Origin: Ficedula albicollis
Lineage: Eukaryota; Chordata; Aves; Passeriformes; Muscicapidae
Direction of reading: 5' to 3'
Length of the DNA stretch: 64,000 nucleotides
NCBI RefSeq assembly: GCF_000247815.1
Contig: NC_021683.1
Location: 10,256,173-10,320,172 of the forward strand
Shown: piece by piece, positions 24,961 to 36,600 of the stretch
Position numbering within the stretch: the stretch's first letter is position 1
How the letters are laid out: each line of letters opens with the position of its first letter
Program-made: the position numbers and the translations under genes
The notes under the pieces: generated by a model
Told to the model about the DNA's origin: nothing
The model's database searches: none
The model's input: only the letters and a program-made list of their open reading frames with translations

Positions 24961-27900
24961 GAGCCCGTGAGCACCTTTAGTTTTGTTAACTAGGGTTTGT
25001 CACATGAAAGCTGATCATGAACTGCTTAAGTGTGTAGGACTCTAATTTATAGCTTAACAATTCAACAGTGCTTTTTGCAGTTACAGAGTAGCTGCCAAAA
25101 TCTCATAAATGACCATGTTAGTCATATTTTTTTTCCTTCTTCAGAAGGAATATTTCTTTCTTTTATTAATATAAAACCACAATGTCATTATGTCACCCAT
25201 GCATCCACTGTGTAATTACTCCATTTTAAAGATAAATCCATTGTCTTAGGATGCATCCATCATGGATGTCACCTTTAGCACAGAAGGTGAGACACTAAAT
25301 GGACACCTTTTACTAATATTAATTTCTATAGAGTCATCAATTGTGAATAGACTATCCATTGTTCTCTTTGACAGAGACAGGCAACGACAAAGATTAAATT
25401 ATCCGTTTTTGTGGAAGCGGGGATCTGCTTCCAAGAGTGCTCTGCGAGATCTTGCTTTCCTGGCCTGAGTATATTATACTAATCTGCAGTTTGTTCATTT
25501 TAAACACTGATCAATCACAGCAGAAGATTGCAGATTGCATGTTCTTCATTGAAATGAAAGGTCAGGAATTGGAGAAGCTTTGAATTTCTCTGAAAGATTT
25601 TAGTCAAAAAGAAAAGAAAATGCCTGGTTTAGTCTGTTGCCTGCTGTGTTAATCTGACACTCAAGGGCTCTTTCTGGATCTTCTGCCAACCTTATCTCAG
25701 ATTCTCATGCAATTTAAATGACAATTTATAGTGCTCATTTAAATAATGCAGGAGTGTTATTCTCAGAGTACTGAAGGGTACATCACTGGGAACCTGCTGG
25801 AGCCAGAGCAGGAGCCACCAAGGCCCCAGTGCCTTTAGCAGCTAACAGGCACTCTCCTGTTATTTCCAGAGCCACCTGACCTTTCTGGGGCTGCGAAGGA
25901 GGGCTTGCTGCATGTGGGCTCACTTTCTCTTTGTTTTATCTGCGTTCAGTGAGTGAGAGTGACATGTCTGGATACAGTGATATGGGAGAAATGACACAGG
26001 ATGAACCAGATCAGCCTGTGAAGATATTTCCCCTTCATATCTGGATAAAATTCCTCAATATATCAGGGTACGCAGGGAAATGGGCTAGGCAGGGTTATGC
26101 TCACAACTGGACTCAATGACATTAAGGGTCTTTTGCAACAAAATTATTCTTTTGCATTTGACAACTATTTAAAGTCAGATTTCTTTGTTGTCTCTGGGAC
26201 AATTTCTACATTCTTTGGAGTGATTCAGAAGCTGGATTATTGTCTTAAATCCACTGCATTCATGAATGAGAAAAAAAATAGGATAAAAGCCTGGTTTGGG
26301 AAGGTGCTTCAGTGGGAAACAGCATAAGGCTCAAGGAAGCATGGAAAAAAAATCCAAATGCTGTTGAAAGAACCTCCTAAATTAGTGGGTTTTTGGCAAA
26401 ACCTCACAACCTGCTTTGCTGTGTTTATACAGCATGTGCCTTTAGAGTAGGCATTTAAAAAAACACCTAACCAAGTTTGTAAGTAGCTTTACTATCAAGT
26501 AAGAGTAAATAATAATGGAATTACCTGTTCCCCTTCCCACCAAGTGAATGGTTTCCATAGCAAACTCCATATCTGTTCTTCCATACTCACTTGGTGAGTA
26601 TCTTCTGGCACTAGGAAAAGAAAATGTCTCTTTTGGCTTTTATGGTCCAAAAATCTACATTTCCAACGCATCAAGTTAGTCACACTTGCTTAAAGGTAAA
26701 AATATTCAAGAGAAAAAAGATCTGTGTTTTGATTGCAGTAAATGGCAGGGGATGAGAGCATTGGTCTGCAGGATTAAATAAAGACCACAGTTAGGAAGAG
26801 CAGCTGCCCAGCTCTTCCTGCACTGGTGCTGTGGGGGTTGCTGTATGCTTTTTGTTTGTTTGTCTGAGCATCTTTGCATGGACATCACATTTCTGGGCAA
26901 GGCCATGAGAAATTGAACCTAATGCAGGTCATAATACTTCCCTGGTGGGTGCTGCACAGTAAATTTGGGCTCTGCCATCAAGCCTTGAAAATCATATGCT
27001 TTATTGCACTGAAATTTCTTTTGACATCTAATTTATTTAAACTTTACAGAGAATGCTGAAGTTAAATCTCAGGATAATGCCAAGTATTTTATTTTAGGAA
27101 AGTTAGGAAATTGCTCTTTTCCTTGTCCAAAAATACTTGTACATTAAATAGTGCCTATTAAAACAGACTCTTCAAGAATTGTTTCCATTGTTTCTAGTGG
27201 AAGTTTCATGTTCTGCTATGTGAGGTATTACAGATAATAGGTCAGACAGGATGACTGTCTTCCAAAATATGAGAAATTTTGTAGCAGATTGTTGGTACTT
27301 GCAGTATGTTTGGCAGTAAGTAAACCTACACCCTTCTTGGTGTTTTTAAATATTCATCAGGCTATTTTAATGACTTGGAGTACTCTTCGTAAGTCTGTGA
27401 ATCTCTGAATTCTTTTGTAACCACAGTCTTCTTTCTTCTGACTTTTAAATGAAATTTAAAATAGGTTATTTTTCCACTCATGCAAATTTCTTTATTTAAG
27501 GTACTCCACTTTTGGCACTACCAGTTTTTATTCACTTACCACTAGCTAACATATTATCTCTAACTTTGAAAGTTTTCCAAACAAAATAGTGCTGCCCTAA
27601 CTATACTATATTTTCCTTCGTCCTGTTCTGGTCTGGTATTCTATTCAGTGGGACCTGCCAATGTACAGAAAAATGTCAAGATTGCTATAAAAGAAATTGC
27701 ATTTTGATAATATTAAAGACACAGTTATTGAAAGTACCCCTATGTGACAAACAGGAGAAAGATCTCAGAGGGTACATTTTTAACAGTCTCTGTTGTACCA
27801 GGGCATATGTTTATTTCTGATATACATATTGAGACGAGAGGTAACACAACCAAATATTATGTTAGGCCTAGTTTGAAATAGTGCCATTACTTTTAAATGC

Positions 27901-28639
27901 TGACATCAAATTTAACTTGATTAACAAAAATTAGATTTATCATCAATTTTATTAGTTGCCAGGCTTATTGCCTGGTTTTTTCCTCATTCCAACTATTTCT
28001 ATTTGTCTGCATTTTGCTAAAGGAAATTCTGGGACACAAAAAGGGCAAACATTGTCCAAAATTTGGTGTCCTGGTCATCTGCTGCACACCAACAAGCTGT
28101 GTGTGTATGGTTTTCAGTGTGTCTGGGCTTTTTTCAATAATATTTTATGTAGTTGTTAGGGGAGGAAAAATACATTCTGGAAGGACTAGTGTTTCTTTTT
28201 GACTAGGTGACCTACAGTGGACAACCAACATGAAAGGACATTAGTCACAAAGTTGGCTAGGAATACTATTTTATTAGGAGAAGAAGTAAAAGAAAAAGGG
28301 CTCTACTTGAGTGTGGATCTTTTCTTTAGTCCTAATTAGAACCACAATCCATCATGCTGGAAAGTTTCTATTCATTTTGGTGATTGGGGACATGACAAAT
28401 GAATCTTGGAATAAATGGGATGTCAAGGCAGAGCAGGAGATGGATGTGTTCTGCATGGGATGAATGTAATAAGTACAGTTAATGTTGGCAACCAGCCAGT
28501 CCCATTGCCTCACGCTGGGTGAGTTGCCCCAGGGCTCTGACCAGGGGTAAACCACCAATAAATGATTCCACTCATCTCCCATTTATTAGAGAGCAAACAC
28601 CTTGTCAAGGTTCGTTTTCTGTTTTCCTAACTGTCACTT
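24961..28639. other. Noncoding AT-rich DNA, no gene recognised
   Basis: Only short anonymous frames (78 codons or fewer) are present. A small hairpin, CATCCA-TCA-TGGATG, lies near 25254-25268. No repeat family or strong motif cluster was recognised. Confidence 0.55.
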
Positions 28640-28900
28640 TGCTTCATTGATGGCAACTAATTGAATATTAGTTAATTGTTTCTAATAAAATGCTGATAAT
28701 TAGATAGCTTTTTCATCTTCCTGGCCTAGCTCCTCTCTTTAATTTCGCTTCCCTTTCAGTAGCCTCCGTTTCTCACACAGCCGCGTCGAGATTGATTATC
28801 TGCAGTGAGCGAGAGGCCAAGCAAGAAACTTCATTTAAGATTAATTTCAGGGAAACTGTTTTACAATTTTTCTAAATTGAATTTAGTCTTAATTTTAAAG
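28640..28900. promoter_or_regulatory. Strong candidate conserved noncoding element
   Basis: This is one of the clearest CNE-like blocks. It is AT-rich yet keeps CpGs at 28746, 28767, 28782, 28784, 28787 and 28810, while hundreds of bases around it have none. Homeodomain-type cores are dense: TTAATTG near 28672, GATAATTAGATAG near 28694-28706, ATTGATTATC near 28791-28800 and GATTAATTT near 28839-28847. Low-complexity runs and long open frames are absent. Such sequences typically act as long-range enhancers near developmental transcription factor genes. The target gene and the conservation itself are unverified. Confidence 0.5.
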
Positions 28901-31900
28901 TGTTAGGGGTTGTATGTCTTCAAAGGTTGCTTTTGGATAATTTATTATGTAGCAAGTAATCAAACCCATCCTTGAACTAGGATGCTCGAGATGTCTATAG
29001 GCATTGCTTGGATTTAGCCATACTGACAAGCCTGGTTTTGCTCAAAAGTGTTGGGGGCACAAGGGAGGCATTCCCTGGCATACAGACTAGATTGCCAGTA
29101 AGTTATTTTATTATTAAGCAATTTCAAGAAAAGACTGTTTTTGCCTTTTTGTATCAGTCTCTCCAGTCCTCTGATCCTCAGCTGCCTTTGGTAGTTATGG
29201 TAAGCAGAGGGGACGTGGATGGTTTCCTCTAAATGCCTAAAACCAAGTGTGTGATATCTGTATGCTCATGCCAGTACCAGATCAGCAATTGTCTTCCTTA
29301 CACCGGCCTGGGTAAGACTCAGATGTACCTTCAAAGGTATTTGAACTGTAGTCTGTTCTTTGACTCCATTAAAAACAGCTTCCAAAACCTAAGACCTGTG
29401 TGAATGCTGCACTCAGCTGTCCCTCAGGAAATCTTCCCAGTAACTTGCTGGGTGTCTGTCCCACACCACGTGTAAAATGTGAGGGATTCCACTAATTTCA
29501 ACTGAATCATGATGACTTGCACAAGTGCAAAGCTCTCCCCAGGGACTGTTCTCTCTCTTATCTGGAGTAACCATAATATAACAAATATATTCCAACTCAT
29601 TGTGCTCACAAACTGAGGATTGTACAGTTGTAAAAATGATGGCAACAAATATTTCTGCAGCTTGGTGGCAGAGATGTGTGTGTGCCTGGTAAGGGTAAAG
29701 TAAAAAAAAGGCAGCAAAACGTCCATAATTTGTATTAGGTTGGTGCTTATTTAGCAAAAGGGGAAGGCTGGAAAAGGCACCCCCAAGATCACTTCCACCT
29801 CAGCCTCTATCTCTCCCCACACAAAACCAGCTTTAGTTGTTTGCATTCCCTTGGGGAGCGGATGAAACTGTATCATGCTGCTTCTTTCAGCCACTGACTT
29901 GTGTGAAGATATCAGGGGATGGATATTTGTACCATGGCAAAATGCTGAGCAGCTCAGTGTAAGAACTGCTGAGTTGGAAAAAGAAGCTGGAGAAGGATGA
30001 AATGAATACTGAAAACACAGAAATGAGAAAATGGAACATAATGCAAGCAGAATTAGAGTACTTGGAGTCTGTCCTAAGATATTCCTGGCCAAGTCTGTCC
30101 CTTCAAGCAAATAAAACAGCCCCAGGGAGCAATTTGGCCTACCATGCATACATTTGGATTCTCTGAAAAGAAGCAAAATAACCCAATTGTATGGACTGAG
30201 GAAAACTGTAACAGCTTTTACATCCCATCTTTTGCTCTAAGAGATGCTGAATATAATATATGGATCATATAGAGTCCTTGTTAAAATCAACCTGATACAT
30301 TTTTACTAGCTTCAGAATGTACCAATTATTTAAAAACTCATCAAGAGAGAAGGTCAGATTCTGAATGAAGGTAGGTGAGCACTTGCCTTAAACCTGTCAG
30401 AAAAGTAGGTCTACAAGACTTTCTAAACTTGAATTTTATTTTATTTTTTTTGTTGTTGTTTTTTTGGTTTTTTGGTTTTTTGGTTTTTTTTTGCTAGCAA
30501 GCCTCTTGACTTTGCAGGAATTCGATTGGCAGCTTCCAAAAAATTCAGTGTGTTTCTTTGGATGTGACTGCAGTAATACAGAAGTGTAGTTCATATAGAC
30601 ACATGAGCCAGCTTTAAATTAGGAATGTGACCATAACATCATGCAGCTCAGCATGCAACAATGTATTTGCCAGGTTTCTCAGGTAGGTTTTACTGTCTTA
30701 TACTGGCTGAGGGGTGTGTGTGTATATCCTCTGCCTTTGCTAAAAGGCATCAGAAGACTTTCATAAGGGAAAAATAAAAAACCTGGCTCCCAGATTTGTT
30801 GTGCATTGGAGAAACTGATAAGGTTCTCTGCTAAGTGCAAAGAGTGATCTATGCTGTCTTTAAGAGAAGAGTGCAAATTTTTCTATTCCACTCTCTGGCT
30901 GAGCATATACATAGAAAAATAAAAAGGAAATTGGTGAAAGAGAAGCAAATATTTCTCATTTTTATTGTATATCTTAATCTTTCAATGAAGGTTACAGTTA
31001 GCATTTTTCAAAGAAACCCAGCTCATTGCACATCAAACGTGTAAGGCTGCAATCCTCCCTGGTGAGCATCTTGCTCCTTGAGTGGCCCTGCTGGGCTCAG
31101 TCAAACTGCTGCAGCCTAAGTTTCTTCAAGCTCTTCTCTCCACAAATGAGTGACCAACAGGTCTGTTGAAAGCACATTTTTGGGAACCCTCCCAGGGATA
31201 GAGCAGACCCGATTTCAGCACAAATCAAGTACCCTGTGTGCGTGGTGAGCATACAGATTAAAGAAGTCAAATTGCCTAGACTTATCCTTTGTAGAGGTGA
31301 AGATTTTATTATTTTCTGTAAACAGGATTTTCTTCATTAGCTATAACAAGCTGTAGAGTTGGTATGAAAATCATTTGTTGTCATGAGGGTTTGTACTCTA
31401 AGGCAAGATCTAAACATTGCAATCCACCTCAAGTAACTCTGTAGCCCAGTAACAAATAGGTCCCCTATTGGAGATAAGCAATACAAGCTGTGAAATCTGC
31501 TGTAGGAAAGACTTCCAGGAACATTCACATGTTTTGATCTTGAGCAAGAAGCCTGTTGCTTCTGGTTTTTCACTGGAAACGGCTGACTGGTAAAATATTG
31601 TAATATTGTTTCAAAAAACCATACTGGATTTCTTGTAGCCTGCTATCAGCTTACTCCACTGGCAGTTCAGTTTGCAGCACCTGTGATAAATGAGTGAAAT
31701 TAATGATTGCCAAGTGCTGCCTGACTGTACTTGATGTGAAGTGAGATGGGGTTTTTGAAGTTCAGGCTGTCATCAGAATTTTTTTTTATTTATTCATCTA
31801 TTTTTAGAAACTGTGTAGCAGCAAATATGTGCCATGTACTGCAGGTTGATAGACAACTGAATGGCGAGGCTGTAATGGGATCTTTCAGTTCTTACTGAAT

Positions 31901-34900
31901 AAAGTCTGTTTCCTTTTTATTGCTCTGATTATACCTATATTCCAACAAGGCATGTTTAAAGCCTCTAGGAGCCTGCTATCATCACAGCAGAAATGTGTTT
32001 TCTCTTTACAGAAAGGAGAAGAATTCAGATTATTTGTAGGTTTGTGCAATGCTTATGTTGCCTTTGTTTTTAAGAGACCATTTGGAAGAAATACCTTCCT
32101 GTGGAAGGAAATAAAAGATGTGAATCTGTGCAAAATGTGGTCCCAGGATCTGTTTCTCACCTTTTCAGACCACAGGGGTGTGTGTAGGGGTGATGGGAAT
32201 GCTGGGGAGCCCAGGGAGGACTGTGCCCTTTCTGGGGCAGTTTCTGCCCTGCAGAGCATCGACCTTTGCCCAGCTCAGCCTTTGCCTCTGCTGCATCACC
32301 CGAGGGCTGGAGCTCCCTACAAATGTGGGAGATTGTGCCCAAACTCACACTGCATCACTGGCCAGGAAATAACACCCGAGCAGTTCTTTGTTTGAAGAAA
32401 TATCAACACATTTATCTTGATCAATTCTAATTCCTAATAAAAATCCAGATAACAGTTCTTGAGAAAGAGTTGATTCCTCCTGCTCAGCTGTATGATGAAG
32501 AAACTTGTTCTTGCAATGGTGCAAATAAAAACTAGATCCAGCAGGGAGATTTTTCAGATATAGATCTAATAGTTTAGTAGTGAGTAATTCAAGATCTAGA
32601 AGTATCATCTCTTAAAACTTAACAGATACAGAAATGTTATAAATATTATAAACTGTAGCCCATCCTTCCTGTGAAGGAACCTTGTGAGAAACTGTAACAC
32701 TAATGGATTTGAGGGAAACCCACCCTGTTCCACCCCCCAGGATGTCTGGCTAGTGAAAAAGAGAGCTTTGTTGTCAGGCAGTGCAAACACAGTAAGTTTG
32801 TTTGGCACTTTTGGATTTGCTGGGAAGTTGCAGTGCTTGTGTGGGGAGAGGCACAAGGGAAATGCCCAGCACCGTGCTTGCCCTCCCTAACTTTCTCCAC
32901 ATGACTGGGTAAATCCTTATTTAATGGGTAAATCCTTAGCAGAGGTGCTTTGGGCTTCGTGTGTGCAGGGTGTCCCTCAGTAGCTGAGAAATAATGGGAA
33001 GCACCATCCCTAAAGCCAAGTGATGATCATGGTGCTTATAGATGAATGTAAATTTCTTAATCAGCTGTAGTCTGCAGCTGGAAAAATACAAGTATTGTCA
33101 AGTATTTTGAAATTATTACTGTTTAGGGATCATAAGACAAAGATTAGTTGTCTAAATCTGTCTCATAAACAAATTAACACAGTCCTGCTTTCTGTTCAAA
33201 ATATGATTCTTGTAGGAAGGATTAAACATGTTAAATCCTGCTAGAATATGCTGTGATCATGTTTTTTAGCAAAGCTGCAATAATCAGACATTTACAACTA
33301 ATAAATCGGTACTCTAATTCCTTTGCAATAAGGCTTTGAAATATAATCTGTCATTTCAGATTTATAGAACATGACTTTTCATAATTATAATTCTCAAATG
33401 CACATTACTAGTTATAATTAAATTCACTTTCAAAAAAATCTGAAGCATTTTTGTGGATTATCTGCTCATATTATGTTCTAATGGTAAAATTAATGTATAA
33501 TCTATTGAATAAATTTGGTTAGTTCTTGGATAAAAAAATATGCTCTACTATTGATCAAGTCCTGGAAACTTAGATAAGAAGAATAAAAGTGTGTACTGTA
33601 TATCTTAAAAGAGCTCTAACAAAGCCACATCAAACTCAATCATAGGCAAAAGAAAAAGAACTTTGCTTAATAAAAGAAAAAAATGAAAAACTTCAACTAA
33701 TTCAAACGAAATTTCAAAATATTAAATTAGAGCTTGATTAGAAAAGATGTTAAATACTGGCTCTGGTAAGGGTGTAACAATGGATTAAATTATAGACTCA
33801 TTCAAGTGAAGAATGAGTCCCTTTTCGTGGGAACAAGTATATTTATTTGTGGGTGTTATTTCAATAAAAGGCAAAGTGTATCACTTACTCAGCTTAATGT
33901 TTCTCATTAATAGGATACCCAAGAACCTGATGTATTTCTTGCCAATGCTGTTGGAACTACACTATTATTTTACTGAAGCAGAAGCTCAGGCTGTAAAAAT
34001 CTCAGTTTTTAAGTCAATAGGTGAGATCCCTGCTGCCCTAGAGCAGGAGCTGCATGGATGCTCATCATATGGTTTTTATTTGTCACAATGTGTGCTCCTT
34101 CTGCCACTCCCCCACGAGTGCAGCTGTAGGTGACCAGCACAGCCAATCCTTTAGATTTGTGCGTGCTGAATAATGGGAATAATTTCTTCTGTCAAATCCT
34201 TAAGTAAGAAGTATGGAGAAGGTAACAATCTATTTCTGTAGCCTAACTGGGGCCATTAGAGGATCAAATCACCAGTGGGTTTGGGAATAATCTCTTGTCC
34301 CCAGAGGGTTTGTTGCTGCTGAAAGACACCTGAACTCCTTCCTGCTGAGGACTTGGAGCAGTTGTGTCTCTCTCCTGGCCTGAGCAGGCTGCTCCACTCC
34401 CTGTGAGACCTGCACAAGTGCTGTTTGTTTGCTCATGAGCAGCAGCCAGGGGAGCCCCAAGGTTCATGACCTGCACAGGAGCTGAGTGCTGCTGCTTCCT
34501 GAGACCTGCAAGTCCTTCCCATTTGCCCCAGAATGCCACCTTCAGGAGACTTTAAATGGCCAGCACATGCCAGCCTCTCCCACGAGGATGACAAGGTGGA
34601 ATAAGCTGCTGGGACACCTCCAGGGCCCATTCTGCACTGCCTTGCTTGGGGAGAGAAGCAGACTGTAATTTACAGGAATAATGAGGCTGATGTGGCCAGC
34701 ATTTCACATCAGCACACATAGTTACCAAATTACATCAGAGCACATGAAGCTATGTAGCTGAACTTTGCTGTGCAGATCATCTTACCCTGGGGGAAGCTCG
34801 TGGGATGGGCCAAAGTCCATAGGAAACGGAAGGCTTAGAGATGAAATGTGCAGGAAAACAGGGAAAGAATGGTGCTTTCTCATGCACATAATAAAAAATG

Positions 34901-36179
34901 GTGTTGGGCTGAAAGACAGCAGTAGTTCTGTTTTACACTTCTGTGTGAGGTTCCATCCTTCAGCCTGATCCATCCTCCCTAAATGAAGCTACTAGAGGAG
35001 TAACTGGGCAAGAGAGGATTGAGCAAGGGTCAAATCAACCTGGAAACTGTAAATTTAGGAGAAATAATAAAAAAAATATATTTAATCAATGCAAGAGGAG
35101 GTAAATAGATTCTTGGAAATAAACATGCCACTGTAGGTGTGTTTTGGTGTGGAGGCAGCTGGATTTGAATGGGGTAGGAGGTGGCTGCCTTGTTAGGGTT
35201 GAGAGCTTGATTGTACTAAAAATGAGTGAGAAGACTGGAACAGGATTGATAACAGTGAATGTCAGTGAGAACCTGGTGCTCCTGTGACCGATTTTAGGAA
35301 GAGAGCACTCTTAAAGATAGCCTGTAATGATGAATAATTTCCCTATCTACCACAAGTATCAGCAAGTTTTTAAAATTTTGACACAGGAGTAGAAACCTCC
35401 AGCAGCTGAAGGACAGTTCTGGCCTTAAAGAATTTATAATCTCCACAGCTAAATTGGGCAAAAGTGGGAAAGAAGGCCCTGAGATGTGACAGGGAAAATT
35501 AGCTGTACACTGAATTTCTAACCATGGTCTCCTATCCTCCAGCCTTGTGTACTGAACAACCCACACCCTTCTCACATGCTTTTCTTCCCTCAAAGTCTGA
35601 GAGAGAATAGACAGCAGTGAAGTGCAGCAAATAAATAATCCAGTAATATGTAATGATCCATGGAGCATCCCAAATTAATGCTTGATGACCTGCAAGCAAA
35701 ATTACGTGGCTGAAAATCAAGGTCGTTTAGGGACAGCTTGCTTGTATGCTCCATATATAATCTTTAGTTTGTGTCTTAGACATGCACTGATAAACCTTCA
35801 TAGCGAATTACCTTCATAGGTAAAAGCACAATCAGTTACTTGAAAATACTGGAGTATTTATTCATAATTGACCAACTGTTAAGGAGTACTTTCTACCAAC
35901 CTAAGAAACAATTGCAGGAGATATTCTGGACTTGTGTGGAAGAGGAATATCCCCTGTCAGTCAAAGCCTTCTTTGCCAGCTTTGTAGCTGGAGACAGAAA
36001 TTCAGAAGACCTCTGTCAGAGTGCAGAGGGATGTGAAGGGCTGCTGTTTATGCTGAATATCTGAAAGGCAAGTGACAGTAAATGTACCTGGATGTGAGAT
36101 TTCCCTGGATTAGCTGGCCCACCTGTGGCTGCATTTCTTCAGGAAATTTCTAGCTGGAAGTATGTGCACATCTCATCTG
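28901..36179. other. Noncoding DNA with GC-rich patches; no gene recognised
   Basis: No exon or transposon was identified in 7.3 kb. GC-rich, CpG-poor patches lie at about 32160-32390 and 34300-34650 and account for overlapping frames of up to 147 codons on both strands. An AT-rich block at 33000-33430 holds several homeodomain-like cores and could be conserved, but it lacks CpG support (a single CpG near 33308). A direct repeat of TGGGTAAATCCTTA with a 19-base period lies at 32906-32938. Frames at 29413-29757, 29751-30176 and 35294-35668 (minus, 114 to 141 codons) resemble nothing known. Confidence 0.55.
30434..30492 (+). repeat. T-rich low-complexity repeat (TTTTTTGG)n
   Basis: A T-rich run with TTG triplets grades into three TTTTTTGG-like units and a final T tract. 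It is a simple slippage repeat. Confidence 0.8.
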
Positions 36180-36600
36180 AGGAAAGTTCTTTATTAGCTC
36201 TGTAAAAGAATGGATATTTATCTATCACTAATCTGTCCACTTAATTAGCAGGCTGAAATAGTGTCATTAAAAGATAGTGTTGCCATTACTGAAAATAGTT
36301 GTCAATATGCCACTTTTTACAATTAGATGAAAAGCAATTATTGAGATGTACAACCTCATGCCTATTGAACCACCTTGTCCTCAGACATGGGGAAGCGTGC
36401 AGAAGCAGTCCACCTTACACCTGGCACAGGTGTAGCAAATGGGGAGGCTGTTGCTGTGGCTTTCAATAAGAGAATCGCTATTTCTGGTATTTTATTGATG
36501 TTCTATTGTCCAAATTCAAGAGAATCTAGTGTGATGAATGAATAATGATCCATGCCCCCTGTTCTATATTTGAATGTGAAATACTATGCAGCTGTTCAGA
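36180..36600. promoter_or_regulatory. Candidate conserved element with paired CACCTG/CAGGTG boxes
   Basis: The block has TTAATTAGC (36241-36249), other homeodomain-like cores, and CpGs at 36396 and 36476. Its centre is a perfect inverted repeat: TACACCTG (36416-36423), a 3-base spacer and CAGGTGTA (36427-36434), preceded by another CACCT at 36411-36415. Clustered CACCT/CAGGTG boxes are the established bipartite target of ZEB zinc-finger/homeodomain repressors and are also bound by SNAI proteins. ACACCT/AGGTGT additionally resembles T-box half sites. Which factor binds, if any, is inference. Confidence 0.4.

Noticed and set aside
31952..32395. 147-codon plus-strand frame as a gene
   Set aside because: Overlapping antisense frames of similar quality, no recognisable domain, and it runs from AT-rich into GC-rich DNA with no change in coding character.
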